A program made the translations under genes and the position numbers. A DNA stretch of 64,000 nt, from positions 682,001 to 746,000 of the forward strand of contig NZ_AP028461.1 of NCBI RefSeq assembly GCF_033097365.1. Direction: 5' to 3'. Position 1 is the first letter of the stretch. The number at the start of each line of letters is the position of its first letter. This DNA comes from Actinoplanes sichuanensis (GTDB lineage: Bacteria; Actinomycetota; Actinomycetes; Mycobacteriales; Micromonosporaceae). Shown here in pieces: positions 38,099 through 47,043 of this stretch. The notes below the pieces were generated by a model that had not been told where the DNA came from, made no database searches, and was given only the letters and a program-made list of their open reading frames with translations.

Positions 38099-38497
38099 AT
38101 GCGACGAATCAGCCTGTGGGGGCTCTCCACCCTGGCCGCACTCGTGTTCCTGTTCAGCTACCGGACCAGTACCGGCGGCACCACCGCCGAGGTCACCGTC
38201 GCGGCGACCCCGGCCGGGGAGGGGCAGACCTTCACCGGGCAGACCGCGCAGACCCGGGAGGGCGACGTCCAGGTGGTGATCACCGTCGCCGACGGGAAGA
38301 TCACCTCGGTCGCCGTGCCGGTCTACCCGACCGGCAGCCGTAGACACGACGAGATCAGCGCGCGGGCCGTTCCCGAACTGGTCGAGGCCACCCTGGCGGC
38401 GCAGGGCGCGGACATCGACTCGGTGTCCGGCGCCACCTACACCAGCGGCGGCTACAAGCAGTCCCTGCAGTCGGCGATCGATTCTGCCGGGCTTTAA
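38099..38497 (+). CDS. Exported FMN-binding-domain protein
   Basis: 132 residues. One N-terminal membrane helix (about 5-22) and an FMN_bind domain ending [19 protein letters not shown]. The Thr in SGATYTS is the expected site for covalent FMN attached by an ApbE transferase. No ApbE gene is in this window. Start with AAGGAG 8 bases upstream, 12 bases after the flavocytochrome stop. Confidence 0.92.
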   Translation: MRRISLWGLSTLAALVFLFSYRTSTGGTTAEVTVAATPAGEGQTFTGQTAQTREGDVQVVITVADGKITSVAVPVYPTGSRRHDEISARAVPELVEATLAAQGADIDSVSGATYTSGGYKQSLQSAIDSAGL

Positions 38498-39204
38498 TGG
38501 GGCCTATGCGGATCCTGGTGGTGGAGGACGACGCGGCCGTGCGTGACTCGCTGGCCCGTACGCTGCGGTTCCAGGGCTACCAGGTGGACATCGCGGGAGA
38601 CGGGCTGGCCGCGCTCGACGCGGTGCGGGCCGGTGAGCCGGACGCGATGGTCCTCGACGTGAGCATGCCCCGGATGGACGGGCTGGAGACGTGCCGGCAG
38701 CTGCGGGCCGGTGGTGTGGTGGTGCCGGTGCTGATGCTGACCGCCCGGGACAGTGTCGGCGACCGGGTCGCCGGGCTCGACGCGGGTGCCGACGACTACC
38801 TGGTGAAACCGTTCGCCCTGCAGGAGTTGCTGGCCCGGATCCGGGCGCTGCTGCGCCGCTCGGCGCTCGCCACCGCCCCCGCTGAGCAGACCGCCGAGGA
38901 TCTTCTGACCTTCGCCGAGGTACGGATGAACCCCGCCACCCGTGAGGTGTGGCGGGGCGAGCGCGCGCTGAAACTGACCCGTACCGAGTTCGGCATCCTG
39001 GAGGCGTTCCTGCGTCACCCGCGGCAGGTGCTGACCCGGACCGCGCTGTTCGAGCAGGTCTGGGGCTACGACTTCGGTGAGGGGTCGAACAGCCTGCACG
39101 TCTACCTCGGCTATCTTCGGCGCAAGCTGGAGGCCGAGGGCGAGGCACGGCTGTTGCACACCGTCCGCGGTGTCGGATTCGTGTTGCGGGAGGAGCCGCT
39201 GTGA
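38497..39204 (+). CDS. OmpR-type response regulator
   Basis: 235 residues. The receiver domain has VVEDD near the N-terminus, Asp in AMVLDVSMP (about 54) and Lys in YLVKPFAL (about 105). The winged-helix DNA-binding domain ends [17 protein letters not shown]...[12 protein letters not shown] 38497 overlaps the preceding TAA; ATG 38506 is an equally possible start. It is operonic with the flavocytochrome genes and coupled to the kinase downstream, so it probably regulates this operon. Confidence 0.93.
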   Translation: MGPMRILVVEDDAAVRDSLARTLRFQGYQVDIAGDGLAALDAVRAGEPDAMVLDVSMPRMDGLETCRQLRAGGVVVPVLMLTARDSVGDRVAGLDAGADDYLVKPFALQELLARIRALLRRSALATAPAEQTAEDLLTFAEVRMNPATREVWRGERALKLTRTEFGILEAFLRHPRQVLTRTALFEQVWGYDFGEGSNSLHVYLGYLRRKLEAEGEARLLHTVRGVGFVLREEPL

Positions 39205-40577
39205 GAGCGTGGTGGCGGTCCCGGCCCCTGCACGACAGGCTGTCGCTGCTGGTCACCGGTGCGGTGGCGGCCGCGGTGCTGCTCGTGTCGGCCGGTGCCT
39301 GGGTCAGTGTGCGGGCGATTCAGGAGAACAAGATCTCCGCGGAGCTGCTGGCCGACGCCCGGACCATCGCCGAGAACCCCTGGCAGTGGCTGGAGGCCCA
39401 GGGCGCCCGGCCGGACCCGGGCGACAAGGAGATCGGGCCCTGCTGGCAGATCCTCGACCCGTCCGGCGTGGTCGTCGGTGGCAGCGCCACCCGGCTACCG
39501 GTCACCGGCACCGCCGTCGCCATCGCCACCGCCGGGCAGCCGGACGCGCAGGAGCAGGTCACCATCGGCCCCGGCGAGTTCCTGATGCTGACCGTCCGGA
39601 TCGACGGTGGGGGAGCGGTCCAGGTCGGCCTCGACCCGAGTCCGGACGAGCGGGTGCTCGCCGCGTTCGCGGCCCTGCTCCTGCTCGGCTGTGCGGCGGG
39701 CATCGCCGGGGCGGCCGTCCTCGGGCGGACCGTGGCCCGGGCCGGGCTGGCCCCGGTCGACAGGCTCACCGACGCGGTCGAGGACGTCGCCGTGTCGATG
39801 GATCTGACCAGGCCGATCGAGGTGTCCGGCAACGACGAGATCGCCCGCCTGGGCCGCTCGGTCAATGCGATGCTGACCGCCATCGACGCCTCCCGGCAGG
39901 CGCAGCGGGCCCTGGTCGAGGACGCCGGTCACGAGTTGCGTACCCCGCTGACCAGCATCCGGACGAACGTGGAGCTGCTGATCGCGGTGGAACGGCAGCC
40001 CGACCTGGCGCACCGGCTGCCGCCCGAGGAACGGGTGAAACTGCTCGACGACCTGGACGCGCAGGTGCGTGAGCTGGCCACGCTCACCACCGAGCTGGTC
40101 GAGCTGTCCCGGGAGGAGGGCAGTCGGGAGGCCATCGAGCAGGTGGAGTACGCCGAGGTGGTGACGTCCGCGATCAACCGGGTGCGGATCCGCGCGCCGG
40201 GGCTGACCTTCGACACCGATCTCACCCCGGTGACCGTGTTGGGCCGTCCCGGCGAGCTGGAGCGGATGGTGGTGAACGTGCTGGACAACGCGGCCAAGTG
40301 GAGCCCACCCGGCGGCACCGTCACCACCCGCCTGACCGGTGGCGTGCTGACCGTGGCCGACAGCGGGCCGGGGATCGCCGACGAGGACCTGCCGCACGTC
40401 TTCGACCGCTTCTACCGGGCCACCGCGGCCCGCTCGATGCCCGGCTCCGGGCTGGGCCTGGCGATCGTCGCGCAGACCGCCACCCAGCATGGCGGCGGCG
40501 TCACGGCCGGCCCGAACCATCCACAGGGAACGGTCGTCACCGTGCGGCTGCCCGCCGGTGTTCAGGTGCCGAGGTAG
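39201..40577 (+). CDS. Sensor histidine kinase (HAMP, HisKA)
   Basis: 458 residues. Membrane helix about 15-38, an extracytoplasmic sensor of about 115 residues, a second helix about 152-175, HAMP, then HisKA with [16 protein letters not shown] (about 243) and HATPase with [19 protein letters not shown] and [16 protein letters not shown] start overlaps the regulator stop (GTGA). The last codons lie inside a tandem duplication (40541-40639) shared with the convergent GntR gene end. Confidence 0.94.
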   Translation: MRAWWRSRPLHDRLSLLVTGAVAAAVLLVSAGAWVSVRAIQENKISAELLADARTIAENPWQWLEAQGARPDPGDKEIGPCWQILDPSGVVVGGSATRLPVTGTAVAIATAGQPDAQEQVTIGPGEFLMLTVRIDGGGAVQVGLDPSPDERVLAAFAALLLLGCAAGIAGAAVLGRTVARAGLAPVDRLTDAVEDVAVSMDLTRPIEVSGNDEIARLGRSVNAMLTAIDASRQAQRALVEDAGHELRTPLTSIRTNVELLIAVERQPDLAHRLPPEERVKLLDDLDAQVRELATLTTELVELSREEGSREAIEQVEYAEVVTSAINRVRIRAPGLTFDTDLTPVTVLGRPGELERMVVNVLDNAAKWSPPGGTVTTRLTGGVLTVADSGPGIADEDLPHVFDRFYRATAARSMPGSGLGLAIVAQTATQHGGGVTAGPNHPQGTVVTVRLPAGVQVPR

Positions 40578-40639
40578 CGGCTGCCCGCCGGTGTTCAGGT
40601 GCCGAGGTAGCGGCTGCCCGCCGATTTTCAGGTGCCGAG
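40541..40639. repeat. Triplicated 33-bp unit holding both convergent gene ends
   Basis: Copies at 40541-40573 (one base shorter in its first part), 40574-40606 and 40607-40639. Each contains CAGGTGCCGAGGTAG, which reads as the last codons and TAG stop of the histidine kinase on plus and as the LGT-stop end of the GntR gene on minus. The first copy's stop is used by the kinase, the last copy's by GntR. Confidence 0.9.
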
Positions 40640-41305
40640 GTAGTCGATCGCGCGCAACGCCTCGATGACGCTGGCGATGTGCTCGCGCATGGCGTCCTCG
40701 GCGGCCTTCGGGTCGCGGTCGCGGATGGCCGCGATGATCCGCTCGTGCTGCGGCAGCGACCGTTCCGGCCGGCCCGGCACCAGCGACAGCATGTACTGGT
40801 GACGGACGATCTGGCCGCGTAGCGTCTCGACGATCCGGTCCGCGGTGCCGTGCCCGGCGATGTGCCGGACCAGCGCGTGCAGCCGCTGATTGAGATCGCT
40901 GTAGCGGCGGTGCTCCCCGGCGTCGACGGCCCGGCGCATCAGCACGGCGATCTCGTCGAGTTCGATCGCCTGATCCGGGTCGACCCGCTCGGCCGCGCGG
41001 GCCGCGATCAGGCCCTCGACCACCATCCGGACCTCGGTGATCTCGACCGCCTCGGCCGTCGACACCTTGCGGACCTGCGCGCCCCGGTTGCGCTGCATCT
41101 CGATCAGACCCTCACCGGACAGGTCCTGCAGGGCCGCCCGCACGTTGAACCGGCTGGTCTCCAGACGAGCGCAGAGTTGCGCCTCGACGAGCCGCTCGCC
41201 GGGCAGGTACTCGCCGCGCAGGATCGCCTCGCGGAGCGTGTCGCGCACCTGTGCCGCCGTGTTCGCGGCGCGGGCCGGGCGTCGTTCGGTGTGCTCGGGC
41301 GGCAT
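40628..41305 (-). CDS. GntR-family (FCD) transcriptional regulator
   Basis: 225 residues from ATG 41305, chosen because AAAGGGGAA lies 6 bases upstream (a longer frame reaches 41413 but crosses the operator region). Winged HTH at about 12-75 (LREAILRGEYLPGERLVEAQ, LSGEGLIEMQRNRGAQVR). The FCD ligand domain (about 85-215) has Asp/His positions in DLNQRLHALVRHIAG and EHERIIAAI-like segments. Usual ligands are organic acids. It is divergent from the PrpF-like isomerase, with TTGTCRACAA palindromes between them, and so is the likely local regulator of the catabolic locus. Confidence 0.92.
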   Translation of the reverse strand: MPPEHTERRPARAANTAAQVRDTLREAILRGEYLPGERLVEAQLCARLETSRFNVRAALQDLSGEGLIEMQRNRGAQVRKVSTAEAVEITEVRMVVEGLIAARAAERVDPDQAIELDEIAVLMRRAVDAGEHRRYSDLNQRLHALVRHIAGHGTADRIVETLRGQIVRHQYMLSLVPGRPERSLPQHERIIAAIRDRDPKAAEDAMREHIASVIEALRAIDYLGT

Positions 41306-41347
41306 CGGTTCCCCTTTCCGCCGCTCAGCTTCGGTGGAACCCACAGG

Positions 41348-41360
41348 ATTGTCAACAATT
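41348..41360. promoter_or_regulatory. Candidate GntR operator, site 1
   Basis: ATTGTCAACAATT, an almost perfect dyad 43 bases before the GntR start codon. Same TTGTC-ACAA core as the sites at 41404 and 42384. The reverse strand also contains TTGACA, which could be the GntR gene's own -35. Confidence 0.6.
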
Positions 41361-41403
41361 GCCGGACGATATGGGGTGAGCCTATCGTTTGCCAGCGACA
41401 TGA

Positions 41404-41413
41404 TTGTCGACAA
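41404..41413. promoter_or_regulatory. Candidate GntR operator, site 2
   Basis: TTGTCGACAA, a perfect 10-bp palindrome 17 bases before the isomerase ATG. A possible promoter, TTGCCG (41359-41364) and TATCGT (41383-41388) at 18-base spacing, would put the palindrome just past the transcription start, a repressor position. Confidence 0.65.
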
Positions 41414-41430
41414 CTTCTCGGGAGGGCCTC

Positions 41431-42378
41431 ATGGCGTACGGGATCCCGGTTCAGGTGTTACGCGGCGGTCGGTCCAGGGGCGCGTACTTCGTGGGTTCCG
41501 ACCTGCCGTCCGACCCGGCCGAGCGGGACCGGCTGCTGCCCCGGCTGCTCGACTGGCCGGGCCCGCTGGCCGGTCGGGTCGCCGTGGTGGAGCGGACCAC
41601 CGAGGGTGTCGACTACCGGTTCCTGCGGGTGGACGGCACCACTGTCACCGAGCCCCGGCCGTGCACCGACCTGCTCGCCGGTGTCGGCCCGTTCGCCGTC
41701 GAGCGCGGCCTGGTCGCCGCGGACGGCGGCACCACGGCGGTCCGGGTCCACATGCCCGCCACCGGAGTCGACGTGACGGTGCACGTCCGCACGCCGGGCG
41801 GCCGACCCGCCTACGCCGGCGACACCGTGGTCAGTGGGGTGCCGGGCACCGCGGCCCGGTTGCTCCTCGAGTTCGGCGACGCGGTGCTGCCGACCGGCCG
41901 GGTCGCCGACGACCTGGACGGGGTGCCGGTGACCCTGGTCGACAACGGCGTTCCGGTGGCCCTGGCCGACGCGTCCGCGCTCGGTGTCACGGGGCACGAG
42001 ACCCCGGCCCGCCTGGAGTACGACGAACGCCTGCGCCACCGGGTCGGCCGCCTGCGCCGCCTCGCCGCCGACCTGCTGGGCGCCGAGCCGGAGATGTGCC
42101 TGCTCGCCGCGCCCGCCGACGGCGGCAGCCTGGCCACCCGTACCGTCCGGCCGCACCGCGTGCACACCGCGATCGGCCTCCGCGCCGCGGTCGGGGTCGG
42201 TGCCGCGGCCACCCTGCCCGGCAGTGTGGCCGCGCGGCTGCTGCGGGTCGCCGACCGGGCCGTGGTGCCGCGCGACGTGCTGCGCCTGGAGCACCCGACG
42301 GGCTTCCTCGACGTGGTGCCCGGCTCGTCCGCGGTCAGTTCCGCCCGGCTGGTCCTGGATGGCCGGCTTTTTTGTTGA
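41431..42378 (+). CDS. PrpF/4-oxalomesaconate tautomerase-like isomerase
   Basis: 315 residues from ATG 41431 with GGGAGGG upstream. The N-terminus matches the PrpF/GalD family (VLRGGRSRGAYFVGSDLPSD, then RDRLLPRLLDWP). Later GHETPARLE-like and HPTGFLDV segments sit where the family has its second half-barrel. Family members move double bonds or the keto-enol form in tricarboxylic intermediates (aconitate isomers, 4-oxalomesaconate). The usual SKG of the first motif is SRG here and the protein is shorter than the usual 350-390, so the substrate may differ. First gene right of the GntR regulator. Confidence 0.8.
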   Translation: MAYGIPVQVLRGGRSRGAYFVGSDLPSDPAERDRLLPRLLDWPGPLAGRVAVVERTTEGVDYRFLRVDGTTVTEPRPCTDLLAGVGPFAVERGLVAADGGTTAVRVHMPATGVDVTVHVRTPGGRPAYAGDTVVSGVPGTAARLLLEFGDAVLPTGRVADDLDGVPVTLVDNGVPVALADASALGVTGHETPARLEYDERLRHRVGRLRRLAADLLGAEPEMCLLAAPADGGSLATRTVRPHRVHTAIGLRAAVGVGAAATLPGSVAARLLRVADRAVVPRDVLRLEHPTGFLDVVPGSSAVSSARLVLDGRLFC

Positions 42379-42403
42379 CATCTTTGTCGACGATTCGTAA
42401 CGT
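42375..42403 (+). promoter_or_regulatory. Promoter with internal GntR-like operator, facing the cupin gene
   Basis: TTGACA (42375-42380), a 17-base spacer, then TAACGT (42398-42403). The spacer contains TTTGTCGACGA (42384-42394), close to the palindrome at 41404. It points right, between the isomerase stop and the stop of the minus-strand cupin gene, so a transcript would run antisense through the cupin before reaching 43048. Confidence 0.55.
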
Positions 42404-42490
42404 GCCCGTCACGCCCGACGCCGGGCAGGCTCCCGGCGCCGTCTCCGACGCGCTGGGACGGCTCGGGGAACCAGCCAGGGGGTTGAGATG

Positions 42491-42901
42491 TCAGTCGCGG
42501 CCCATCTGGTCCTGCGCCGACAGGTGCTCGACGGTGATCCCGGTGTCGGTGAACGTCCTGGTCACGTGCCCGGAGGTGTAGACCCAGAGGATTCGCAGCG
42601 GCCCGTCGCCGACATTGCGGAACAGGTGCGGGACCGGCGACGGGATGTAGGTGGTGTCGTGCCGGCCCAGTCGGGTCACCGTCCCCTCGACCAGCACCTC
42701 GGCCTCGCCGTCGAGGACCGTCACGTGCTCGTCGCAGTTGTGCGAGTGCATCGGCGCCCCGGTCCCGGCCGGATAGACGCTGATTCCGCTGGTGATCCGG
42801 TTCTCGCCGCCGGCCGCCGTCGTGGTGATCAACGGAGTGGTGACGATCGCTCCGCCACGGTCGAGGACGGGCACCAGCGAGGCCTTGATGATCACGGTCA
42901 T
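42491..42901 (-). CDS. Small cupin protein
   Basis: 136 residues, single cupin barrel. The first cupin motif is at about 45-65 ([28 protein letters not shown]), giving two His, a Glu and a further His as metal ligands. The second is around [16 protein letters not shown] (about 88-104). It could be a small dioxygenase, isomerase or sensor. It is the only leftward gene between the isomerase and the transporter operon, and an opposing promoter lies just beyond its stop. Confidence 0.88.
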   Translation of the reverse strand: MTVIIKASLVPVLDRGGAIVTTPLITTTAAGGENRITSGISVYPAGTGAPMHSHNCDEHVTVLDGEAEVLVEGTVTRLGRHDTTYIPSPVPHLFRNVGDGPLRILWVYTSGHVTRTFTDTGITVEHLSAQDQMGRD

Positions 42902-43047
42902 CGCCGGAGCGTAGGCCGCCGCGGGCCACGCGAGATGCAGCCTTACCTTGCGCTTCCAGCCGTGTGAAGCCTTACCACCCCGGCGTTACGTTCTGGCGAA
43001 ACATCCACCCCGAGTGCTCGGGATCACAAGCTAGAGGCTGGTCAGCG

Positions 43048-43620
43048 ATGAGACTTCCCGTGATCGATCCGGACGAGATGACCCCGCGTCAACGGGAGGT
43101 CGCCGACCGGATCGCCGGCCGCCGGGGTGCCGTTCGCGGCCCGTTCCGGGTGTGGCTGAACAGTCCCGAACTGTGCGACCGGGTCGAGGCGCTCGGCGCG
43201 TTCCTGCGATTCGACTCCAGCCTGCCGCTGCGCCTGCGGGAGCTGTCGTTGCTGATCGCCGCCCGCCACTTCGACGCCCAGTACTCGTGGAACGCGCACT
43301 GGGAGAAGGCGGTCGCCGAGGGCATCCCGGCCGAGGCGGTCCGGGCCATCGCCGAGCGCCGCCTGCCGCTGTTCGACCGCGCGGAGGACGACGCGTTCTA
43401 CCGGTTCTGCGTCGAACTTCTGGAGAACCACTTCGTGTCCGCGGAGACGTTCGCCGAGGCCGAGAAGCACTTCGGCGCGCAGGGCCTGGTCGACACGGTC
43501 GGCTCGCTCGGCAACTTCAGCATGCTGGCGCTCTGCCTCAATGCCTTCGAGGTGGACCTGCAGGCCGACCGGGAGCCGCCGTTCCCGGACATCCGCGGTT
43601 ACGCCCGGATCCGGGCATGA
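43048..43620 (+). CDS. Carboxymuconolactone decarboxylase-like protein
   Basis: 190 residues of the CMD/AhpD superfamily: LRLRELSLLIAARHFDAQYSWNAHWEKAVAEG (about 65-97) is the core. The position of the redox CxxC is YSWN, so it is not an AhpD-type peroxidase. That core matches decarboxylase-like members in aromatic catabolic loci. Its stop overlaps the ABC ATPase start (ATGA). It is the first gene of the transporter operon, hence possibly the enzyme acting on the imported compound. Confidence 0.85.
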   Translation: MRLPVIDPDEMTPRQREVADRIAGRRGAVRGPFRVWLNSPELCDRVEALGAFLRFDSSLPLRLRELSLLIAARHFDAQYSWNAHWEKAVAEGIPAEAVRAIAERRLPLFDRAEDDAFYRFCVELLENHFVSAETFAEAEKHFGAQGLVDTVGSLGNFSMLALCLNAFEVDLQADREPPFPDIRGYARIRA

Positions 43621-45098
43621 CGGTCCTCGCCGTTCGCGGCGTCACCAAGAGCTTCGGTGGCGCCCGGGCCCTGACCGACGTCTCGGTGGAGTTCCAGGCC
43701 GGCGAGGTGCACGCGCTGATGGGCATGAACGGCGCCGGCAAGTCCACCCTGGTGCAGATCCTCTCCGGGGCGCTCACCCCGGACGCCGGACAGCTGCGGA
43801 TCGACGGTCACGAGCTGCCCCACCTGACCCCGCGCCGCGCCCGTAAGGCCGGCATCAGCACCGTCCCGCAGCGTCGCGAGCTGGTGATGAGCCTGACCGT
43901 CGCGGAGAACATCATGCTCGGCGACCTGCCCACCCGCCGCTCGGTGGTGCGCTGGCGCAGCGTCCGGGCGGCCGCCCAGCGGGCGCTCGACGACCTGGGC
44001 ATCGCCATCGACGCGGGTGCGGTCGCCGGTGACCTGACGGTGGCCGAGCAGACCATGGTCGAGGTGGCCCGCGAGGTCCGCCGAGGTGGCCGGGTGCTGA
44101 TCCTGGACGAGCCGACCGCCTGCCTCGGTCCGGAGGCCGCCGCCCAGATCCGCGAACTGGTTCGCCGGCTGCGCGACACCGGGGTCGCGATCGTCTTCAT
44201 CTCGCACCACATCTCCGAGGTGCTGCACCTGGCCGACCGGATCACCGTCCTGCGCGACGGGCGGGTCACCTGGGCCGGGCCGGCCGCGCACACCGACGAG
44301 AAGGGCCTGGTCCGCGACATGGTCGGACGCGATGTCGTGTCGCGGCGCCCGATCCGCCCGGCCCGTTCGCCGGAGGTCGGGATCAGCATCCGGCAACTGT
44401 GCGACGGACGTTTCCTCGACCGGTTCGACATCGACGTACGCCGTGGGGAGATCGTCGCCGTCCTCGGACCGGCCGGTGACGCCCAGTCCCGGCTGTTCGA
44501 CCTGCTCTCCGGCCGCCGCCGGCCGGACAGCGGCACGGTGACGGTCGGCGGCCGCCCGGTCCGGCCCGGCCGGATCGGTCACTCGCTGGCCAGCGGTCTG
44601 CGCTGCGTGACAGGTGACCGCCGTCGTCTCGGCCTGATCCCGGGCCTGAGCATCGACGAGAACGTGATGCTCGCCCAGGACCGCCTGGACCGCCGCCGGA
44701 TGCACCGCTGGGGACTGCTCGCCCGCAGGGCCGCCCCGCTGCGTGACGGCTACCGGGTCGTCTCCCTGGTCCGCAACCCGCCCGTGGAGCAGCTGTCCGG
44801 CGGCAACCAGCAGAAGGTGCTGCTGGCCAAGTGGCTCGGCACCGAACCCTCGGCGGTGCTGCTGGAGGACCCGACCAACGGCGTGGACGTCGCCGCGATG
44901 GCCGAGATCCACAGTCTCGTCGACGAGCTGGCCGGTCGCGGCGTCGCCGTGCTGCTGGCGTCCTCGTCAGCCGAGGAGGTGATGCGTCTGGCCGACCGGA
45001 TCGTCGTGGTCCGCGACGGCCGCCGCCGCACCGAACACCGGGCCGACCGGATCACCCGCGACGAGCTGATCGCGGCCACCCTAGGAGGAGCGCTGTGA
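43617..45098 (+). CDS. Ribose-type ABC importer ATPase (two NBDs)
   Basis: 493 residues with two nucleotide-binding halves, as in RbsA/XylG. First half: Walker A GMNGAGKSTLV (about 34), variant signature LTVAEQTMVEVA (about 140), Walker B VLILDEPTA. Second half: degenerate Walker A GPAGDAQSRLFD (about 283) and full signature LSGGNQQKVLLAKW (about 393). The family energises uptake of monosaccharides, inositols and similar polyols, and autoinducer-2. It is coupled by 4-base overlaps to genes on both sides. Confidence 0.94.
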   Translation: MTVLAVRGVTKSFGGARALTDVSVEFQAGEVHALMGMNGAGKSTLVQILSGALTPDAGQLRIDGHELPHLTPRRARKAGISTVPQRRELVMSLTVAENIMLGDLPTRRSVVRWRSVRAAAQRALDDLGIAIDAGAVAGDLTVAEQTMVEVAREVRRGGRVLILDEPTACLGPEAAAQIRELVRRLRDTGVAIVFISHHISEVLHLADRITVLRDGRVTWAGPAAHTDEKGLVRDMVGRDVVSRRPIRPARSPEVGISIRQLCDGRFLDRFDIDVRRGEIVAVLGPAGDAQSRLFDLLSGRRRPDSGTVTVGGRPVRPGRIGHSLASGLRCVTGDRRRLGLIPGLSIDENVMLAQDRLDRRRMHRWGLLARRAAPLRDGYRVVSLVRNPPVEQLSGGNQQKVLLAKWLGTEPSAVLLEDPTNGVDVAAMAEIHSLVDELAGRGVAVLLASSSAEEVMRLADRIVVVRDGRRRTEHRADRITRDELIAATLGGAL

Positions 45099-46063
45099 CC
45101 ACCCAGCAGACTCTCGCGAAGCCCCCCGTCCTGCGTCTGCGGTCGATCCCGCACGCCGGGCTGCTCACCGTCCTGGTCACGATCGTCGTCTTCGCCAGTG
45201 TGCGCACCGACGCGTTCCTCAACCCGAACAACCTGATCAACGTGGCCCGGCAGGTCAGTGTGGTCGCGGTGATCGCGGCCGGGCTCACCCTGCTGATGGT
45301 GGCCGGCGGCATGGACTTCTCGATGGGCGGCAACGTCGCGGTCACCACCGCGGTGGCGGCCCAGATGATCGCGCACGGCTGGTCGACGGCCGCCACCCTG
45401 GCCGTCGCGATCACCCTGTCCGTCCTGGTCGGACTGGTCAACGGCGTGGTGGTGACGTTCACCCGGGTCGCCCCGTTCGTCGCCACGCTGGCCACCGCCA
45501 CCCTGCTCGACGGTGTCGCGCTGCTGGTCATCGACGGCATGAGCATCTCGATCGACGACCACCTGTCCGGCCTCGGCAACGGCAAGACCCTCGGCCTGCC
45601 GAACCTGGTCTACGTGGCGGTCACCGTTCTCGCCCTGACCGCGTTCGTGATGCGCTACACCACGTTCGGCCGGGACGCCTTCGCGATCGGCGGCAACGAG
45701 GACGTGGCCCGGCTCAGCGGCATCGACGTGGTCCGCGACAAGCTCGTGCTCTACGGCCTGGCCGGTGCTCTGTCCGGTCTCGCCGGCATCATGCTGCTCT
45801 CCCGCCTGGCCGCCAGCAGCCCCGGCACCGGCGGGCTCCAGCTCCAGCTCACCGCGGTCGCCGCGGTCGTCATCGGCGGCACCTCCCTGGCCGGTGGCAA
45901 GGGCACCATCGGCGGCACCGTCCTCGGCGTCCTGCTGCTCGGCGTGGTCGCCAACGTGCTCAACCTGCTCCAGATCTCCTCCTACTACCAGCAGATCTCG
46001 GTCGGCGCCGTGCTCCTCGTCGCCGCCATGGCGAACACCCTCCAGAGCCTCGGAAGGCGATGA
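45095..46063 (+). CDS. Ribose-type ABC importer permease
   Basis: 322 residues with eight to ten helices. Family motifs VAAGLTLLMVAGGMDFSMG-like (about 55-75) and GTSLAGGKGTIGGTVLGVLLLGV (about 265-287) are those of RbsC/XylH permeases. GTG 45095 overlaps the ATPase stop and has AGGAGGAG upstream. With the genes on either side it completes an importer of the carbohydrate uptake 2 class. Confidence 0.94.
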   Translation: MTTQQTLAKPPVLRLRSIPHAGLLTVLVTIVVFASVRTDAFLNPNNLINVARQVSVVAVIAAGLTLLMVAGGMDFSMGGNVAVTTAVAAQMIAHGWSTAATLAVAITLSVLVGLVNGVVVTFTRVAPFVATLATATLLDGVALLVIDGMSISIDDHLSGLGNGKTLGLPNLVYVAVTVLALTAFVMRYTTFGRDAFAIGGNEDVARLSGIDVVRDKLVLYGLAGALSGLAGIMLLSRLAASSPGTGGLQLQLTAVAAVVIGGTSLAGGKGTIGGTVLGVLLLGVVANVLNLLQISSYYQQISVGAVLLVAAMANTLQSLGRR

Positions 46064-46067
46064 AACA

Positions 46068-47018
46068 ATGACCTCATCCCTGCGTGTTCTCGGTTCCCTT
46101 CTCGCTACCACCCTCTGCGCCGCCTCGCTGAGCGCCTGCTCCGGCGAGACGGCCGACGCCTCCGGTGACACCGGCCGGACCTTCGGGTTCGTCAACGGCG
46201 GCACCACCGAATTCCACACCTGCCTGCAGCGGGCCGTCGAGGCGGAGGCGAAGACCGCCGGTGCCACGGTGATCGCCGCCAACTCCAAGCAGGATCCCGG
46301 CACCGAACTGTCCAACATCGAGGACATGATCTCCCGCAGCGTCGACGCGCTGATCGTGCAGACCGTCAACGTCGACGCGCTGAAGAACGACATCACCAAG
46401 GCCAAGGGCGCGAACATCCCGATCTTCCTGACCTCGGTGATCACCAGCGACACCTCGGACATCCTCGGCGCGGTGGTGGTGGACCTGGTCGGCGTCGGCA
46501 AACTGGACGCCGGCTTCATCGCCCAGGACGCGGCCGGCGCCCAGGTCGAGGCCGGAGTCATCGCCGGAGCACCCGGAGCCGCCTCCGACAAGCTGGTCAA
46601 GGGCTTCACCGAGGCCCTGCCGGCCACCGTGACGGTGGTCGCCAACCAGCCGGGCATGTTCAACCGGGCCAAGGCGCAGGACGTCGCCGAGAACATGATC
46701 CAGGCCCACCCGAACCTCAAGTACGCGTTCGTCGCCAACGAGGACATGGCGTTCGGTGCGCTCCAGGCGTTCCAGGCGGCCGGTAAGGACGTCAAGATCG
46801 TCACGGTGAACGGCACCGACGACGGTCTCGCCGCGGTCAAGGACGGCCGGTTCGCGGCCACCGTGGCCAACTCGGCGACGGTCACCGGGCAGCTCGCGGT
46901 CCGCAACACCATCTCCCTGCTCGACAAGAAGTCGAACGAGAAGATCACGAACACCCCGATCAAGCTGATCACCAAGGACAACCTGGGCGAGGCCCCGCAG
47001 TACTGCCTCGAAGGCTGA
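46068..47018 (+). CDS. Periplasmic-binding-protein-like lipoprotein of the ABC importer
   Basis: 316 residues. Lipoprotein signal peptide with LSAC (Cys about 24), then a Peripla_BP_4 sugar-binding fold: TFGFVNGGTTEFHTCLQRAV (about 36-55), LSNIEDMISRSVDALIVQ (about 80-97), FVANEDMAFGALQAFQAAG and VNGTDDGLAAVKDGRFAATV (about 245-265). It captures the imported solute outside the membrane. Being in an operon with catabolic genes, its ligand is probably the pathway substrate, possibly a sugar-like or glycosylated compound. Confidence 0.93.
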   Translation: MTSSLRVLGSLLATTLCAASLSACSGETADASGDTGRTFGFVNGGTTEFHTCLQRAVEAEAKTAGATVIAANSKQDPGTELSNIEDMISRSVDALIVQTVNVDALKNDITKAKGANIPIFLTSVITSDTSDILGAVVVDLVGVGKLDAGFIAQDAAGAQVEAGVIAGAPGAASDKLVKGFTEALPATVTVVANQPGMFNRAKAQDVAENMIQAHPNLKYAFVANEDMAFGALQAFQAAGKDVKIVTVNGTDDGLAAVKDGRFAATVANSATVTGQLAVRNTISLLDKKSNEKITNTPIKLITKDNLGEAPQYCLEG

Positions 47019-47043
47019 TTCCCCGTTCCACGAGGAGGATCCG

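Noticed and set aside
41306..41413. Longer N-terminus of the GntR regulator
   Set aside because: It would run through the operator/promoter region and lacks a ribosome binding site, whereas ATG 41305 has a strong one and leads directly into the HTH.
42488..42967. Plus-strand 159-codon frame after the promoter at 42375
   Set aside because: It is antisense to the cupin, whose His/Glu metal motif is clear. Composition is Arg/Gly/Asp-rich shadow type.
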